DNA from: Oceanospirillales bacterium
GTDB lineage: Bacteria > Pseudomonadota > Gammaproteobacteria > Pseudomonadales > Balneatricaceae
DNA: 64,000 bases
Assembly: GCA_018223185.1 (NCBI GenBank)
Contig: JAAEYW010000009.1
Span: forward strand, 1-64,000
Reading direction: 5' to 3'
Shown: positions 26,703 through 36,300 of the stretch, in pieces
Position numbering within the stretch: the stretch's first letter is position 1
How the letters are laid out: the number at the start of each line of letters is the position of its first letter
Notes under the pieces: model-generated
Told to the model about the DNA's origin: nothing
Seen by the model: only the letters and a program-made list of their open reading frames with translations
Databases searched by the model: none
Position numbers and translations under genes: made by a program

Positions 26703-28646
26703 ATGAAAAGTGGTTATAAGCTAGGTATTCGGGGACGTTTTTTCTTAGCGTTTGGTGTTTTGAGTGCTCTTACCCTGTTGGCAACACTCATCAGCTGGAT
26801 ATCCTATAACCGTCTGGGTGACGAGCTCAACCGGCTGGTGGAGGGCAATATTCAGACACTGAGTCTGATCGCTGATCTGAAAGAGGGTGGTACTAAGATA
26901 ACGCTGATGGCGCCGACGCTGTTGGCAGCCAAAGACGAGGATAGTCGCCAGCGGATACTGGCCGGCTTAGAGACAAACATAAACACGATGACCGGCCTGT
27001 TACCGCAAATTTCGGCGGTTACGCCGGACCACCAGGGGCAGGAATTACTCCTCGGACAGATTAAAGCGTTAAACATGACTCTCGCTGAACTGGATAGCAA
27101 TGTGCTCCAGATGTTTGATATTCAGCGCCAGAAAAAATCTGAAAATCAGCGACTCAGATGGGCCGGCTCAGGTTTTCTGACAGAAGTTAAGTCCGTTACA
27201 GAGCGTGCACAGCTGCATCTGTTTAGCCGCATCAATCCGGGCTATCCTGACGCCTGGGCGGTGATCAGCTACTTTGGTAAAGACTCGGTCAGTGAGATCA
27301 ATGCTGATCTGCAACGCTTGTATCGTATCGAAGCCGATGTGAACCTGCTGACCAATTTAGTTGATCGTGCAGGCCACCTGCCTGATCTCAATTCACTGAT
27401 TGCCACCCAGCTGCATTCTGATCTGATTATTCAGCGTATTGATGAAGATCTTCAGCAGGTAAACGATCTTTATGGCCTGCAAAATCTGAAACAGTCAGTG
27501 GCGAATATCGTCTTACTGACCCGGGGGGATGGCAATATTTTTTCTGTGCGGAGTCAGGAACGTCTGGCGCTGCAGACCGGAGAACAACTGCTTTCTAAGA
27601 TTAGTGAAGAGCTGGATAATCTGAATCAGTTGATCGCCGTTCAGACCTCCAATACGCAACAGGCGGCACTCAACTCCGCCAATAATATCCGCGCGACGAT
27701 TCAAAAAGGCCGTGTCTGGATGGTGTTGATGGTTGCCGTGAGTCTGGTGTTCTCAATTCTGACGGTCTGGTTGTATGTTGGCCGGAATATGGTCGCAAGA
27801 ATTACCAGCCTGGATGCCAGTATGCGCGCTATCGCCAACGGCAATCTGGACGAGCAGGTGCTGGTGAAAGGCGGCGACGAGATCGGGACGATGGCCCGCT
27901 CTCTGGTGAGCTTCCGTGATCAGCTGTCGACATTGCAGGAAGAACTGGTGCAGGCCGGTAAGCTGGCCGCTCTGGGGCAGTTATCGGCGGGTATCGCTCA
28001 TGAGATCAATCAGCCGCTGTCCGCTATCGGACACTACTCCCATAATGGTCTGAGATTTCTACAGGCGGGAAAGTTAGACGAGGTAGAAAAAAACCTGAAT
28101 CAGATCTCTAATCTTAAAAAGCGCGCCACGATCATTATTACCCGCCTTAAATCGTTAGCCCGGCCGCAGAAAGATAACCTGGTGGCTGTTGAAATTCAGC
28201 AAGTTGTGGACAATGTGTTACTGATGCTTGAGGGTGATGAAGTCAGAAAACTGACCACTATTGATGTTACCTTTGATCAGCAGCAGAACCGGGTTAATGC
28301 CGACCCGGTGCAGCTTGAGCAGGTGGTGCTTAATCTTGTCACCAATGCGCTTGATGCCATAAAAGATAATGCTGACAAGCTGATCAGTATTGAGTGTCGG
28401 CATAACAAAGACTGGTTAAATATCTATGTAAAGGATAACGGTCCGGGAATCAGCAGTGAGTTGCGTGAACAGATCTTCGAACCCTTTTTTACGACGAAGC
28501 GGCGCGGGCAGAGTCTTGGGCTGGGGTTATCGATCTCGTATAACATCATCAATAGCTTCGGAGGCAAATTAAGCGTGGATCTTGAGTCAGAAAGCGGAGC
28601 GTCATTTTGTATTCAGTTACCCGAATATCGCAGAGGTAAGTCATGA
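26703..28646 (+). CDS. DctB-type sensor histidine kinase with TorS-like sensor
   Basis: This 647-residue membrane kinase has a first segment at 12-34 and a long helical periplasmic domain (about 35-337) of the TorS kind, a type that in TorS contacts a periplasmic binding protein. The second segment is at 338-358, with HAMP to about 411. HisKA follows with H433 in GIAHEINQPLS, and an ATPase domain (NLVTNALDAI, DNGPGI, GLGLSI). Its stop overlaps the activator start (ATGA). A helical sensor domain fits detection of a liganded binding protein, such as one of the two DctP-type proteins nearby. The partner and ligand are inferred. Confidence 0.9.
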   Translation: MKSGYKLGIRGRFFLAFGVLSALTLLATLISWISYNRLGDELNRLVEGNIQTLSLIADLKEGGTKITLMAPTLLAAKDEDSRQRILAGLETNINTMTGLLPQISAVTPDHQGQELLLGQIKALNMTLAELDSNVLQMFDIQRQKKSENQRLRWAGSGFLTEVKSVTERAQLHLFSRINPGYPDAWAVISYFGKDSVSEINADLQRLYRIEADVNLLTNLVDRAGHLPDLNSLIATQLHSDLIIQRIDEDLQQVNDLYGLQNLKQSVANIVLLTRGDGNIFSVRSQERLALQTGEQLLSKISEELDNLNQLIAVQTSNTQQAALNSANNIRATIQKGRVWMVLMVAVSLVFSILTVWLYVGRNMVARITSLDASMRAIANGNLDEQVLVKGGDEIGTMARSLVSFRDQLSTLQEELVQAGKLAALGQLSAGIAHEINQPLSAIGHYSHNGLRFLQAGKLDEVEKNLNQISNLKKRATIIITRLKSLARPQKDNLVAVEIQQVVDNVLLMLEGDEVRKLTTIDVTFDQQQNRVNADPVQLEQVVLNLVTNALDAIKDNADKLISIECRHNKDWLNIYVKDNGPGISSELREQIFEPFFTTKRRGQSLGLGLSISYNIINSFGGKLSVDLESESGASFCIQLPEYRRGKS

Positions 28647-29998
28647 GTTTATCGGCATCTGATGGCAAGGTTCTGGTTATTGATGATGAAGAGATTGTCC
28701 GTGAGTCTATGATTCAGACACTGCAACTGGAAGGCTATGAGGCCGTAGGGTTTGAAAATCCTTTAGCGGCGCTGGCCGAATGTTCCATGGGCTGGCAGGG
28801 TGTGGTTATCTGCGATGTGCGTATGGATCGTATGGGTGGCCTGGAGGTGCTGCAGAAAATACTGGAGGTTGATGCGGAGATTCCGGTGATTATGTTCAGT
28901 GGGCATTCTGATATCGCTATCGCCGTTCAGGCTATACGTCTGGGAGCCTACGACTTTCTGGAAAAGAACGACGATCCCCAGCACCATCTTAATACGGTTA
29001 AACGGGCGTGGAAAAAGCGTCAGCTGGTTCTGGAAAACCGCTCTTTACGACAAGCCGTCGAGGGGCAGCATGAAATTCATAACCGTCTGGTGGGCCAGAC
29101 AGCCAGAATCATGCGTCTTCGGGAAACCGTTATACAGCTGGCTCAGATTGATGTTGATCTGATTATCAATGGCGCGACGGGCACCGGTAAGGAGGTTGTG
29201 GCCCGATGTCTTCATGATTTTAGTCCACGGGCCAGCAAGCCATTTGTCGCACTTAACTGTGGTGCATTGACCGAGTCAATCATTGAAAGCGAATTGTTTG
29301 GTCATGAGGCGGGGGCTTTCACCGGGGCAAACAGTAAACGCATTGGCAAAATAGAGTTTGCCAGCGGCGGGACGCTGTTTCTGGATGAAATTGAAAGTAT
29401 GCCAGCTTCTCTTCAGGTGCGGTTACTGAGGGTTCTGCAGGAGCGGGTGCTGCAAAGGCTTGGCGGTAATGCCGATATTAAAATTGATATCCGGGTGCTG
29501 GGCGCATCAAAAGTTGATCTGCGAAAAGCGGCAGATGAAGGATCTTTTCGCGAAGATCTTTACTACCGTCTCAATGTTGCAAGTATTGAAATCCCTGCGC
29601 TGGATCAGCGCAAACAGGACATTCCTATATTGTTCAGCCATTTTGCCGATCTTGCGAATCAGCGTTTTGGTCGTGAAAGCAGGCCTGTACCTGAATCCTT
29701 ATTAAGAGAATTATGTTCCCGCTCCTGGCCGGGGAATGTTCGCGAGCTGCGTAATGCCGCTGAGCGATGGGTATTAGGCTTAGGGGTGGACAGCGATAGC
29801 GAACTCTCCGCCGAAGATACCGATGGCCATCTGGATGAACTGGTTGCCAGTTATGAGCGGGGAGTGATTATTGCGGCACTGAAAGCAAACAAAGGTCAGG
29901 TTGAGCTGACCGCAGAAAAGCTGGGTGTGCCCCGTAAAAAGCTTTATCTGCGAATGAAGAAGTACGCTATTGAGAAAAGCGATTTTATACATGAATGA
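28643..29998 (+). CDS. DctD-type sigma-54-dependent response regulator
   Basis: This 451-residue activator has a receiver domain (acidic D14/D15, phospho-acceptor D58, S86, K108). A sigma-54 AAA+ domain follows, with Walker A GATGTGKE at 177-184, GAFTGA at 224-229 and LFLDEI at 245-250. A C-terminal Fis-like helix-turn-helix (about 410-445) comes last. After K108 the usual proline is replaced (KNDDP), a small departure in the receiver output face. It is translated with the upstream kinase. Two matching palindromes and a -24/-12 promoter lie directly downstream before dctP, so activation of the TRAP operon is well supported by sequence. Confidence 0.93.
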   Translation: MSLSASDGKVLVIDDEEIVRESMIQTLQLEGYEAVGFENPLAALAECSMGWQGVVICDVRMDRMGGLEVLQKILEVDAEIPVIMFSGHSDIAIAVQAIRLGAYDFLEKNDDPQHHLNTVKRAWKKRQLVLENRSLRQAVEGQHEIHNRLVGQTARIMRLRETVIQLAQIDVDLIINGATGTGKEVVARCLHDFSPRASKPFVALNCGALTESIIESELFGHEAGAFTGANSKRIGKIEFASGGTLFLDEIESMPASLQVRLLRVLQERVLQRLGGNADIKIDIRVLGASKVDLRKAADEGSFREDLYYRLNVASIEIPALDQRKQDIPILFSHFADLANQRFGRESRPVPESLLRELCSRSWPGNVRELRNAAERWVLGLGVDSDSELSAEDTDGHLDELVASYERGVIIAALKANKGQVELTAEKLGVPRKKLYLRMKKYAIEKSDFIHE

Positions 29999-30014
29999 GT
30001 CAAATATGACTCAT
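29995..30014. promoter_or_regulatory. palindromic upstream activator site 1
   Basis: ATGAGTCA and TGACTCAT with an AATA centre form a perfect palindrome that overlaps the activator's stop codon. It is about 110 bases before the -24/-12 promoter. Confidence 0.65.
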
Positions 30015-30029
30015 GGGGCTGAGATTTGG

Positions 30030-30047
30030 TGAGTCACAATTAACTCA
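30030..30047. promoter_or_regulatory. palindromic upstream activator site 2
   Basis: TGAGTCACAATTAACTCA is a second, near-perfect copy of the TGAGT/ACTCA palindrome, centred 34 bases (about three helical turns) from site 1. Confidence 0.6.
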
Positions 30048-30120
30048 TTGTGGTTTATATAAGTGTGTAGGTTTTTATATAAGTAATTGTATTTAAAGAG
30101 TTAAGTTTATTTTTCAAAGT

Positions 30121-30137
30121 TTGGTATACGCGTTGCA
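30121..30137 (+). promoter_or_regulatory. sigma-54 (-24/-12) promoter of dctPQM
   Basis: TTGGTATACGCGTTGCA matches the sigma-54 pattern TTGG-N8-TTGCA with correct GG to GC spacing. It lies 60 bases before the dctP start and downstream of two activator palindromes. Confidence 0.75.
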
Positions 30138-30196
30138 ATGTTACTGGGAGTAAATGCCATTGCTATCGCTAGAAACCATAAATTTGGAGAATAAAA

Positions 30197-31177
30197 ATGA
30201 GATTTTCACTTAAACGAACTGCAATCCTGTTTACGTCTGTACTGACACTGGGGTCTGCCAGTGTGACGTCGGCGGCTACCCAGTGGCATATGCCCACCCC
30301 TTATGGCGATGCTAATCTTCCCACCCAGATCGCTTACCAGTTTGCCGAAGAGATCAAAAGCAACACCACGGGGGAGCTGGATATCGTTGTACATTCCGGT
30401 GCTTCACTTATAAAACATCCTGAAATTCCCCGTGCAGTCAAAACCGGCCAGGTGCAGCTAGGCGAAGTGTTTATCGGCATCATGGGTAACACTCATGCTG
30501 TGTTTAAACACGATAATATTCCCTTTCTAGCAACCACTTACGATAGTGCCGAAAAGCTCTGGAATGCGGCTAAGCCTGAGGTTGAAAAACAACTCAATAA
30601 GGAGGGCATGATGCTGCTATATTCAGTGCCATGGCCTGCTCAGAGTCTGTATACCAAAGCCCCGGTGAATAATTTAGCCGACCTTAAAGGGTTAAAGATG
30701 CGCGCCTACAGTCCGTCTACCTCGCGTCTGGCTGATCTGATGAATACCTCTCCAACAACGGTACAGGTGCCCGAGATTCCTCAGGCCTTCAGTACCGGTA
30801 TTATCGATGCGATGATCACCTCTCCGTCTACCGGGGTGAATGGTCAGGCGTGGGATTATCTGACGAACTACACCGACGTTCGTGCCTGGATTCCTAAGAA
30901 CATGGTCGTGATCAATAAGCGTTCTTTTATGCGACTCGATAAGCCGACTCAACAGATCATTATGGAGGCCGCCGCCAATGCTCAAGCGAAAGGCTGGGCG
31001 GGTGTTCGGGGCAAAGCGGCGGAAGATACTATGACGCTGGCTGAACACGGTATCGTTGTTGCTGAACCCTCACCTGAACTGATGACTGAACTGAATAAGA
31101 TCGGTGCCACCATGGTCGATGAGTGGAAAGCTGAAGCCCCTGAAGTGGGTGCTATTCTGACCAAATACTATCAGTAA
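30197..31177 (+). CDS. dctP: TRAP transporter substrate-binding protein DctP
   Basis: This 326-residue periplasmic protein has a signal peptide near 1-26 (SASVTSA, then ATQWHMP). DctP features are ELDIVVHSGASL, LADLKGLKMRAYSPSTSRLADLMNTSP and IPQAFSTGIIDAMITSPST. The arginine in the KMRAY stretch is where the family contacts the carboxylate of the ligand. It heads a dctPQM operon with a clear ribosome site (GGAGA). A stem-loop follows it, which may give more binding protein than permease. The ligand is probably an organic acid; which one is unknown. Confidence 0.92.
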   Translation: MRFSLKRTAILFTSVLTLGSASVTSAATQWHMPTPYGDANLPTQIAYQFAEEIKSNTTGELDIVVHSGASLIKHPEIPRAVKTGQVQLGEVFIGIMGNTHAVFKHDNIPFLATTYDSAEKLWNAAKPEVEKQLNKEGMMLLYSVPWPAQSLYTKAPVNNLADLKGLKMRAYSPSTSRLADLMNTSPTTVQVPEIPQAFSTGIIDAMITSPSTGVNGQAWDYLTNYTDVRAWIPKNMVVINKRSFMRLDKPTQQIIMEAAANAQAKGWAGVRGKAAEDTMTLAEHGIVVAEPSPELMTELNKIGATMVDEWKAEAPEVGAILTKYYQ

Positions 31178-31190
31178 TCTTTAAGGCTCA

Positions 31191-31213
31191 GGCCCTGTCA
31201 TTCTGGCAGGGCC
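31191..31213 (+). terminator. intra-operon stem-loop between dctP and dctQ
   Basis: GGCCCTG (31191-31197) pairs with CAGGGCC (31207-31213) without a T-run. It is probably an mRNA-stabilising or attenuating hairpin that raises dctP expression over dctQM. Confidence 0.6.
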
Positions 31214-31234
31214 TATCAGATAAGGGAGATTACC

Positions 31235-31753
31235 ATGCGTTTTCTGCTGAATAAGCTTTATCTGGCATCCGGCTACCTGTCAGGGTTCTGTATTGTCCTG
31301 ATTACGCTGATTATTACGGCGCAAATTGTTGGCCGAATGCTGGGCTTCATCGTGCCTTCTGCGGAAGATTTTTCCGGCTACTCTCTGGCCGCCGCGACTT
31401 TTTTTGGCCTCGCTTATACCTTTCGTGAAGGCGGACATATCCGGGTTACGCTGGTAATCCAGAAGTGGGGGAAAAGCGCACGCTATTTTCAGGAGTTACT
31501 GGTGCTCGTTCTGGCGTTGTTACTGGTTAGCTTTATGTCGTTCTATTCAATTCATATGGTGTGGGAATCGTACCTCTTTGAAGAGGTCTCTTCGGGTTAT
31601 GTCTCGATACCGATCTGGATGCCACAGGTGCCCGTCGCGCTGGGTATCGTTATGTTGAACATCGCTATTCTGGATGATGTGATCATGCTGTTAAGGCGCA
31701 AAATGCCCTCGTACAAAGTACATGAAGGTGAGCTGCACCTGGAGGAGGTCTGA
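31235..31753 (+). CDS. dctQ: TRAP transporter small membrane subunit DctQ
   Basis: This 172-residue inner-membrane protein has four predicted segments. The DctQ pattern is visible: TAQIVGRMLGFIVPSAEDFSG split over segment 2, then FFGLAYTFREGGHIRV. It joins DctM to form the sodium-driven permease. Its stop (TGA at 31751-31753) overlaps the dctM ATG by one base, so the two are coupled. GGGAG upstream of the ATG is a good ribosome site. Confidence 0.92.
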   Translation: MRFLLNKLYLASGYLSGFCIVLITLIITAQIVGRMLGFIVPSAEDFSGYSLAAATFFGLAYTFREGGHIRVTLVIQKWGKSARYFQELLVLVLALLLVSFMSFYSIHMVWESYLFEEVSSGYVSIPIWMPQVPVALGIVMLNIAILDDVIMLLRRKMPSYKVHEGELHLEEV

Positions 31754-33060
31754 TGGACATCACGATTATAGGCATTGTGTTAGCGCTGTTTATGCTGCTG
31801 ATGCTGGCGCTGGGTTTCTGGGTGTCGCTGGCACTGTTTGGTGTCGGGGTGCTGGGGCTGTTTTTGTCCGGTAATGACCAGATCGGTTTGCTCTTTGCAA
31901 CCTCGACCTGGGGGGCCAGCACTTCATGGTCTCTGACCGCGTTACCTCTGTTTATCTGGATGGGAGAGATACTGTTTCGCACCCGTCTTTCGGAAGATCT
32001 GTTTAAAGGTTTGTCGCCCTGGCTGAGCGGCTTGCCGGGTAAACTGTTGCATGTGAACGTGCTCAGCTGTGGCATTTTTGCCGCTGTGTCGGGGTCGTCT
32101 GCTGCTACCGCTGCGACTATCGGGCGCATGACGCTGCCGGAGCTGAAAGCTCAGGGTTACAGTGATCGCATGGCCGTTGGCACGCTGGCCGGGTCGGGCA
32201 CGCTGGGGCTGTTGATTCCGCCTTCAATTATTCTGATTGTTTACGGTGTTGCCGCTGAGGTATCGATCGGTCGACTGTTTATTGCCGGTGCTCTGCCTGG
32301 TTTACTTCTGGTGGTCCTGTTCATGGGGTATACCATGATCTGGGCGCTACTGAATAAAGATGAGTTACCCCAGCACGATAAAGCCCATATCTCGTTTACG
32401 GCAAAGATAAAAGCGCTGCGATTGTTGCTGCCGATTATGGGCTTGATCGGTTTTGTGCTGGGCTCTATCTACGGTGGTTTTACCACCCCCACTGAAGCCG
32501 CTGCGCTGGGTGTTGTCGGGGCTTTGTTTCTGGCCGCTGTCACCGGTTCGCTGGACATGAAAAGCTTTGGTGAAAGTCTGACGGGGGCGGTCAAAAGTTC
32601 CTGCATGATCGGCCTGATTCTGGCGGGAGCCCACTTTCTGACACTGGCGATGGGGTTTCTGGGAATTCCCCGGGCGTTGGCGGAATGGATTGCTCAGATG
32701 GCGCTGTCTCCCGGCGTCTTGCTGATCTGTCTGACGGTGCTGTTTGTTGCGCTGGGCTGCTTCCTTGATGGCATTTCCGTAGTGGTGCTGACGGTTGCGG
32801 TGGTGTTACCGATGGTGCAGCAGGCGGGTATCGATCTGTTGTGGTTTGGTATCTACATCGTGCTGGTGGTGGAGATGTCGCAGATCACGCCTCCGGTCGG
32901 TTTTAACCTGTTTGTGATTCAGGCGTTAACCGGCAAAAATATTTTATATGTCGCGCGTGCCGCGCTGCCGTTTTTTCTGCTGATTATGTTCGCAGTGGTT
33001 TTGATCTACCTGTTTCCTCAGATAGTGACCTATCTGCCAAGATCCATGAGTCAGGGATGA
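31753..33060 (+). CDS. dctM: TRAP transporter large membrane subunit DctM
   Basis: This 435-residue permease has about twelve membrane segments. Family stretches include SGSSAATAATIGRMTLPELK, GSGTLGLLIPPSIILIVYG and QITPPVGFNLFVIQ. It carries the substrate with sodium after delivery by DctP. Its length is the usual one and no defect is seen. It ends the operon; AGGGTCA and TGACCCT at 33223-33240 form a hairpin further downstream. Confidence 0.95.
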   Translation: MDITIIGIVLALFMLLMLALGFWVSLALFGVGVLGLFLSGNDQIGLLFATSTWGASTSWSLTALPLFIWMGEILFRTRLSEDLFKGLSPWLSGLPGKLLHVNVLSCGIFAAVSGSSAATAATIGRMTLPELKAQGYSDRMAVGTLAGSGTLGLLIPPSIILIVYGVAAEVSIGRLFIAGALPGLLLVVLFMGYTMIWALLNKDELPQHDKAHISFTAKIKALRLLLPIMGLIGFVLGSIYGGFTTPTEAAALGVVGALFLAAVTGSLDMKSFGESLTGAVKSSCMIGLILAGAHFLTLAMGFLGIPRALAEWIAQMALSPGVLLICLTVLFVALGCFLDGISVVVLTVAVVLPMVQQAGIDLLWFGIYIVLVVEMSQITPPVGFNLFVIQALTGKNILYVARAALPFFLLIMFAVVLIYLFPQIVTYLPRSMSQG

Positions 33061-33222
33061 CGGAAGGGTTCTCAGCGTGCGACAGCATTACAGATTGTCT
33101 GTTTTGCGCCGCTGTTGCTCTTGATTTACCACCGCAGGTTTTCCGGTGAGGGCCTGAAATCTCTTGTCAGACATACCACTTAGCAGGGTGTGGCATATAA
33201 GGAGGTCTTATTGGCATGAAAG

Positions 33223-33240
33223 AGGGTCAGTAATGACCCT
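33223..33240. repeat. inverted repeat between dctM and glutamate dehydrogenase
   Basis: AGGGTCA (33223-33229) and TGACCCT (33234-33240) with a four-base loop. It has no clear T-run; it could be the operon end or an operator for the next gene. Confidence 0.4.
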
Positions 33241-33327
33241 TGCCGGATCTATGCTGTGGTTGTCTTCTGGACAGACTCCTGTCTGAGCTAATGTAAAAAA
33301 CTAAAAAGGTTAAAAAATAAAACAACC

Positions 33328-36300
33328 ATGCCTGATCGTTCATCTGATAAATCAGTGTTACTCACGCCTCTGAATGACTTAGTTATCGAAAGACTCCCGA
33401 CAGAGCTGGCCAGCACCGTGGTCAGTTTCTCACGTTATTACTACCAGACATCGACCGCTGACGGGCTGGGGGAACGCTCGCTGGAAAACCTGTATGGCGC
33501 AACGATGTCATGTTGGCAGTTTCTGCAGAACTTTAGCGGCAACGAGCCAAAAGTCAGGGTCTATAACCCGGACCTTGAGAAATCTGGCTGGCGCTCACAC
33601 CATACGGTGATAGAGATTATTCAGAACGACATGCCCTTTCTGGTGGACTCTGTGCGGATGGAATTGAATCGCCGGAACCTGGTGATTCACACCATTCATA
33701 ATGCGATTCTCCATGTTAAGCGCGATGAGGGGCAGTTGACCGGTTTTGTTGAACCGGGTGATAAAGACGCTCAGGCTGAATCGGTTATCTATCTGGAAGT
33801 CGACCGCACCAGCGATCCGACAGAACTGAAAGCGATTCTGACCTCGCTGCAGACCGTGTTAGAGAATGTACACATTGCGGTTGCCGATTACGCTCAGATG
33901 CAGGCTCAGGCTCAGGCGCTGCTTGACGAACTGGCGCAACAGCCAGCACAGTCAGATGATGCGGCTAAGGATGAAACGGAAGCGTTCCTGAACTGGATGC
34001 TGGATAACCGCTTTACCTTTCTCGGTTACGATGAACTGAGCATCAGGGGTGACCGGGTACAGCGCGTTGAAGGCAGCGAACTGGGGACACTGAAGCTACA
34101 TAAAAATGCGGGTCAGGGCAGCTTTAGCCTGCTGAAAGATCTGCGTGAGGATGAACGGGATTTTCTGTTAGAGCCAACCCGGCTGATGTTTTTCAAAGAT
34201 TACCATTACTCGCTGGTACACCGGCCGGCGTATATGGATTGTGTGGTTATCAAACGCTTTGATGATCAGGGTAATGTGGTGGGGCAGTGCCGTTTTCACG
34301 GCTTGTATACATCGTCTGTTTATTCCGATCCGATGCTGGCGATACCGGACGTTCGCAGTAAAGCGGAAGCCGTATTGCAACGGGTCGGTTTTGACCGTCG
34401 CAGCCACAACGGCAAAGAGCTGCTGCAGATTATCAATGATCTGCCCCGTGATGAGCTGTTTCTCTCCAGTGAGCAGGAGTTGCTGGACACTGCGATGGGC
34501 ATTTTCAGTCTGCATGACCGCCGCAAAGTTCGCTTACTGTTCCGCAAAGACCGCTGTAATCAGTTTGTTACTTTCCTTTACTACGTGCCGCGGGATATTT
34601 TTTCCACCGCGTTGCGGGTGCAGGTTCAGGATCTGTTGGTAAAGGCCTGTGGTGCCAGCGAAGCAGAGTTTACCACCACCTTCAGTGAGTCAGTGCTGGC
34701 CCGGGTTCAGTTCGTGCTGCGTATCGCTCCGGACACCGCGGACACGCTGGATCTGTCTCAGCTGGAAGCGGAAGTGATTCATATCTCTCGCGACTGGCGG
34801 GATGAACTGCACTCCGCACTAACCGACCTGTGCGGTGAAGAACAGGGCAACCGGTTGCACCATAGTTATGGCCACGCCTTTACCAGTGCCTATCGTGAAC
34901 ACTTTCCCGCGCTGAGTGGGGTGTACGATATTCAGCGGATTGAAGCGCTGAGTGAAGATAACCCCGTGACGATGAGTTTCTACCGGGTGTTGGAACAGAG
35001 TCAGAAAGTGCTGCGTTTCAAACTGTTTAATGCAGGTGAACCGCTGGTATTGTCCGATGTGATTCCGGTGCTGGAAAATCTGGGAATGCGGGTGATCGGT
35101 GAGCACCCCTATGCGGTGAACCGCAGTGATGGCAAGCAGTTCTGGATGCACGATTTTACCCTGATCAGTCAGGGCGCTGAGCCGGTTGTGCTGGAAGAGG
35201 TTAAAGATGTCTTCCATGATGCGTTTGCCAATATCTGGGGCGGCCGCGCAGAAAATGATGAGTTCAACCATCTGGTCATCGGCGCCAACCTGAGCTGGCG
35301 GGAAGTGGCCATGCTGCGTGCCTATGCCCGTTATAATAAGCAGATCCGTTTTGGCTTTTCGCAATCCTATATTGCCGGAACGCTGGCCCGGCATCTCCAT
35401 GTCACCAAACTGCTGGTGGCGCTGTTCCGGGCGCGTTTTGAACCCGCGCGTCGTGAGAGTCAGAAGGCCGTTGCCCTGGCTAAGCGTATCGGCAACAGTA
35501 TTCTTGATGCGCTCGAAAAGGTGGATAACCTCAACGAAGATCAGATTCTGCGTCGCTTCCTTGAGCTGATAAACGCAACTCTACGCACCAGCTATTTCCA
35601 GCGCGATGCTGCCGGTGAGCTGAAAGACTATTTTGCATTTAAGCTGAATCCCCGGGCGATAGCCGCGATTCCTCAGCCCCGCCCTATGTTTGAAGTGTTT
35701 GTCTATTCTGCACGGGTGGAAGGGGTGCATCTGCGCGGCGGTAAGGTTGCCCGTGGCGGGTTGCGCTGGTCAGACCGACTGGAAGATTACCGCACCGAGG
35801 TGCTGGGGCTGGTGAAAGCTCAGCAGGTGAAAAACTCGGTGATTGTCCCGGTGGGTGCAAAAGGTGGGTTTGTGGCTAAAAAGTTACCCACAACCGGCGG
35901 TCGTGAAGCGTTTCAGGCGGAAGGCATCGCCAGTTATCAGATCTTTATCTCAGCGTTGCTGGATATCACCGATAACCTGGTCGGAGGCGAGGTTGTGCCA
36001 CCGGTGGATGTGGTGCGTCACGATGAAGACGATCCCTATTTTGTGGTCGCTGCTGATAAAGGCACTGCCACCTTCTCGGATATTGCCAACGCGATTGCCG
36101 AGGAACGGGGCTTCTGGCTGGGAGATGCGTTTGCCTCAGGTGGTTCTCAGGGCTATGACCACAAAGGGATGGGCATCACTGCGCGGGGCGCCTGGGAATC
36201 GGTCAAACTTCACTTCCGTGAACTGGGCAAAGATATTCAGTCAGAAGATTTCAGCGTGATTGCCATCGGCGATATGGCCGGTGATGTGTTCGGTAACGGC

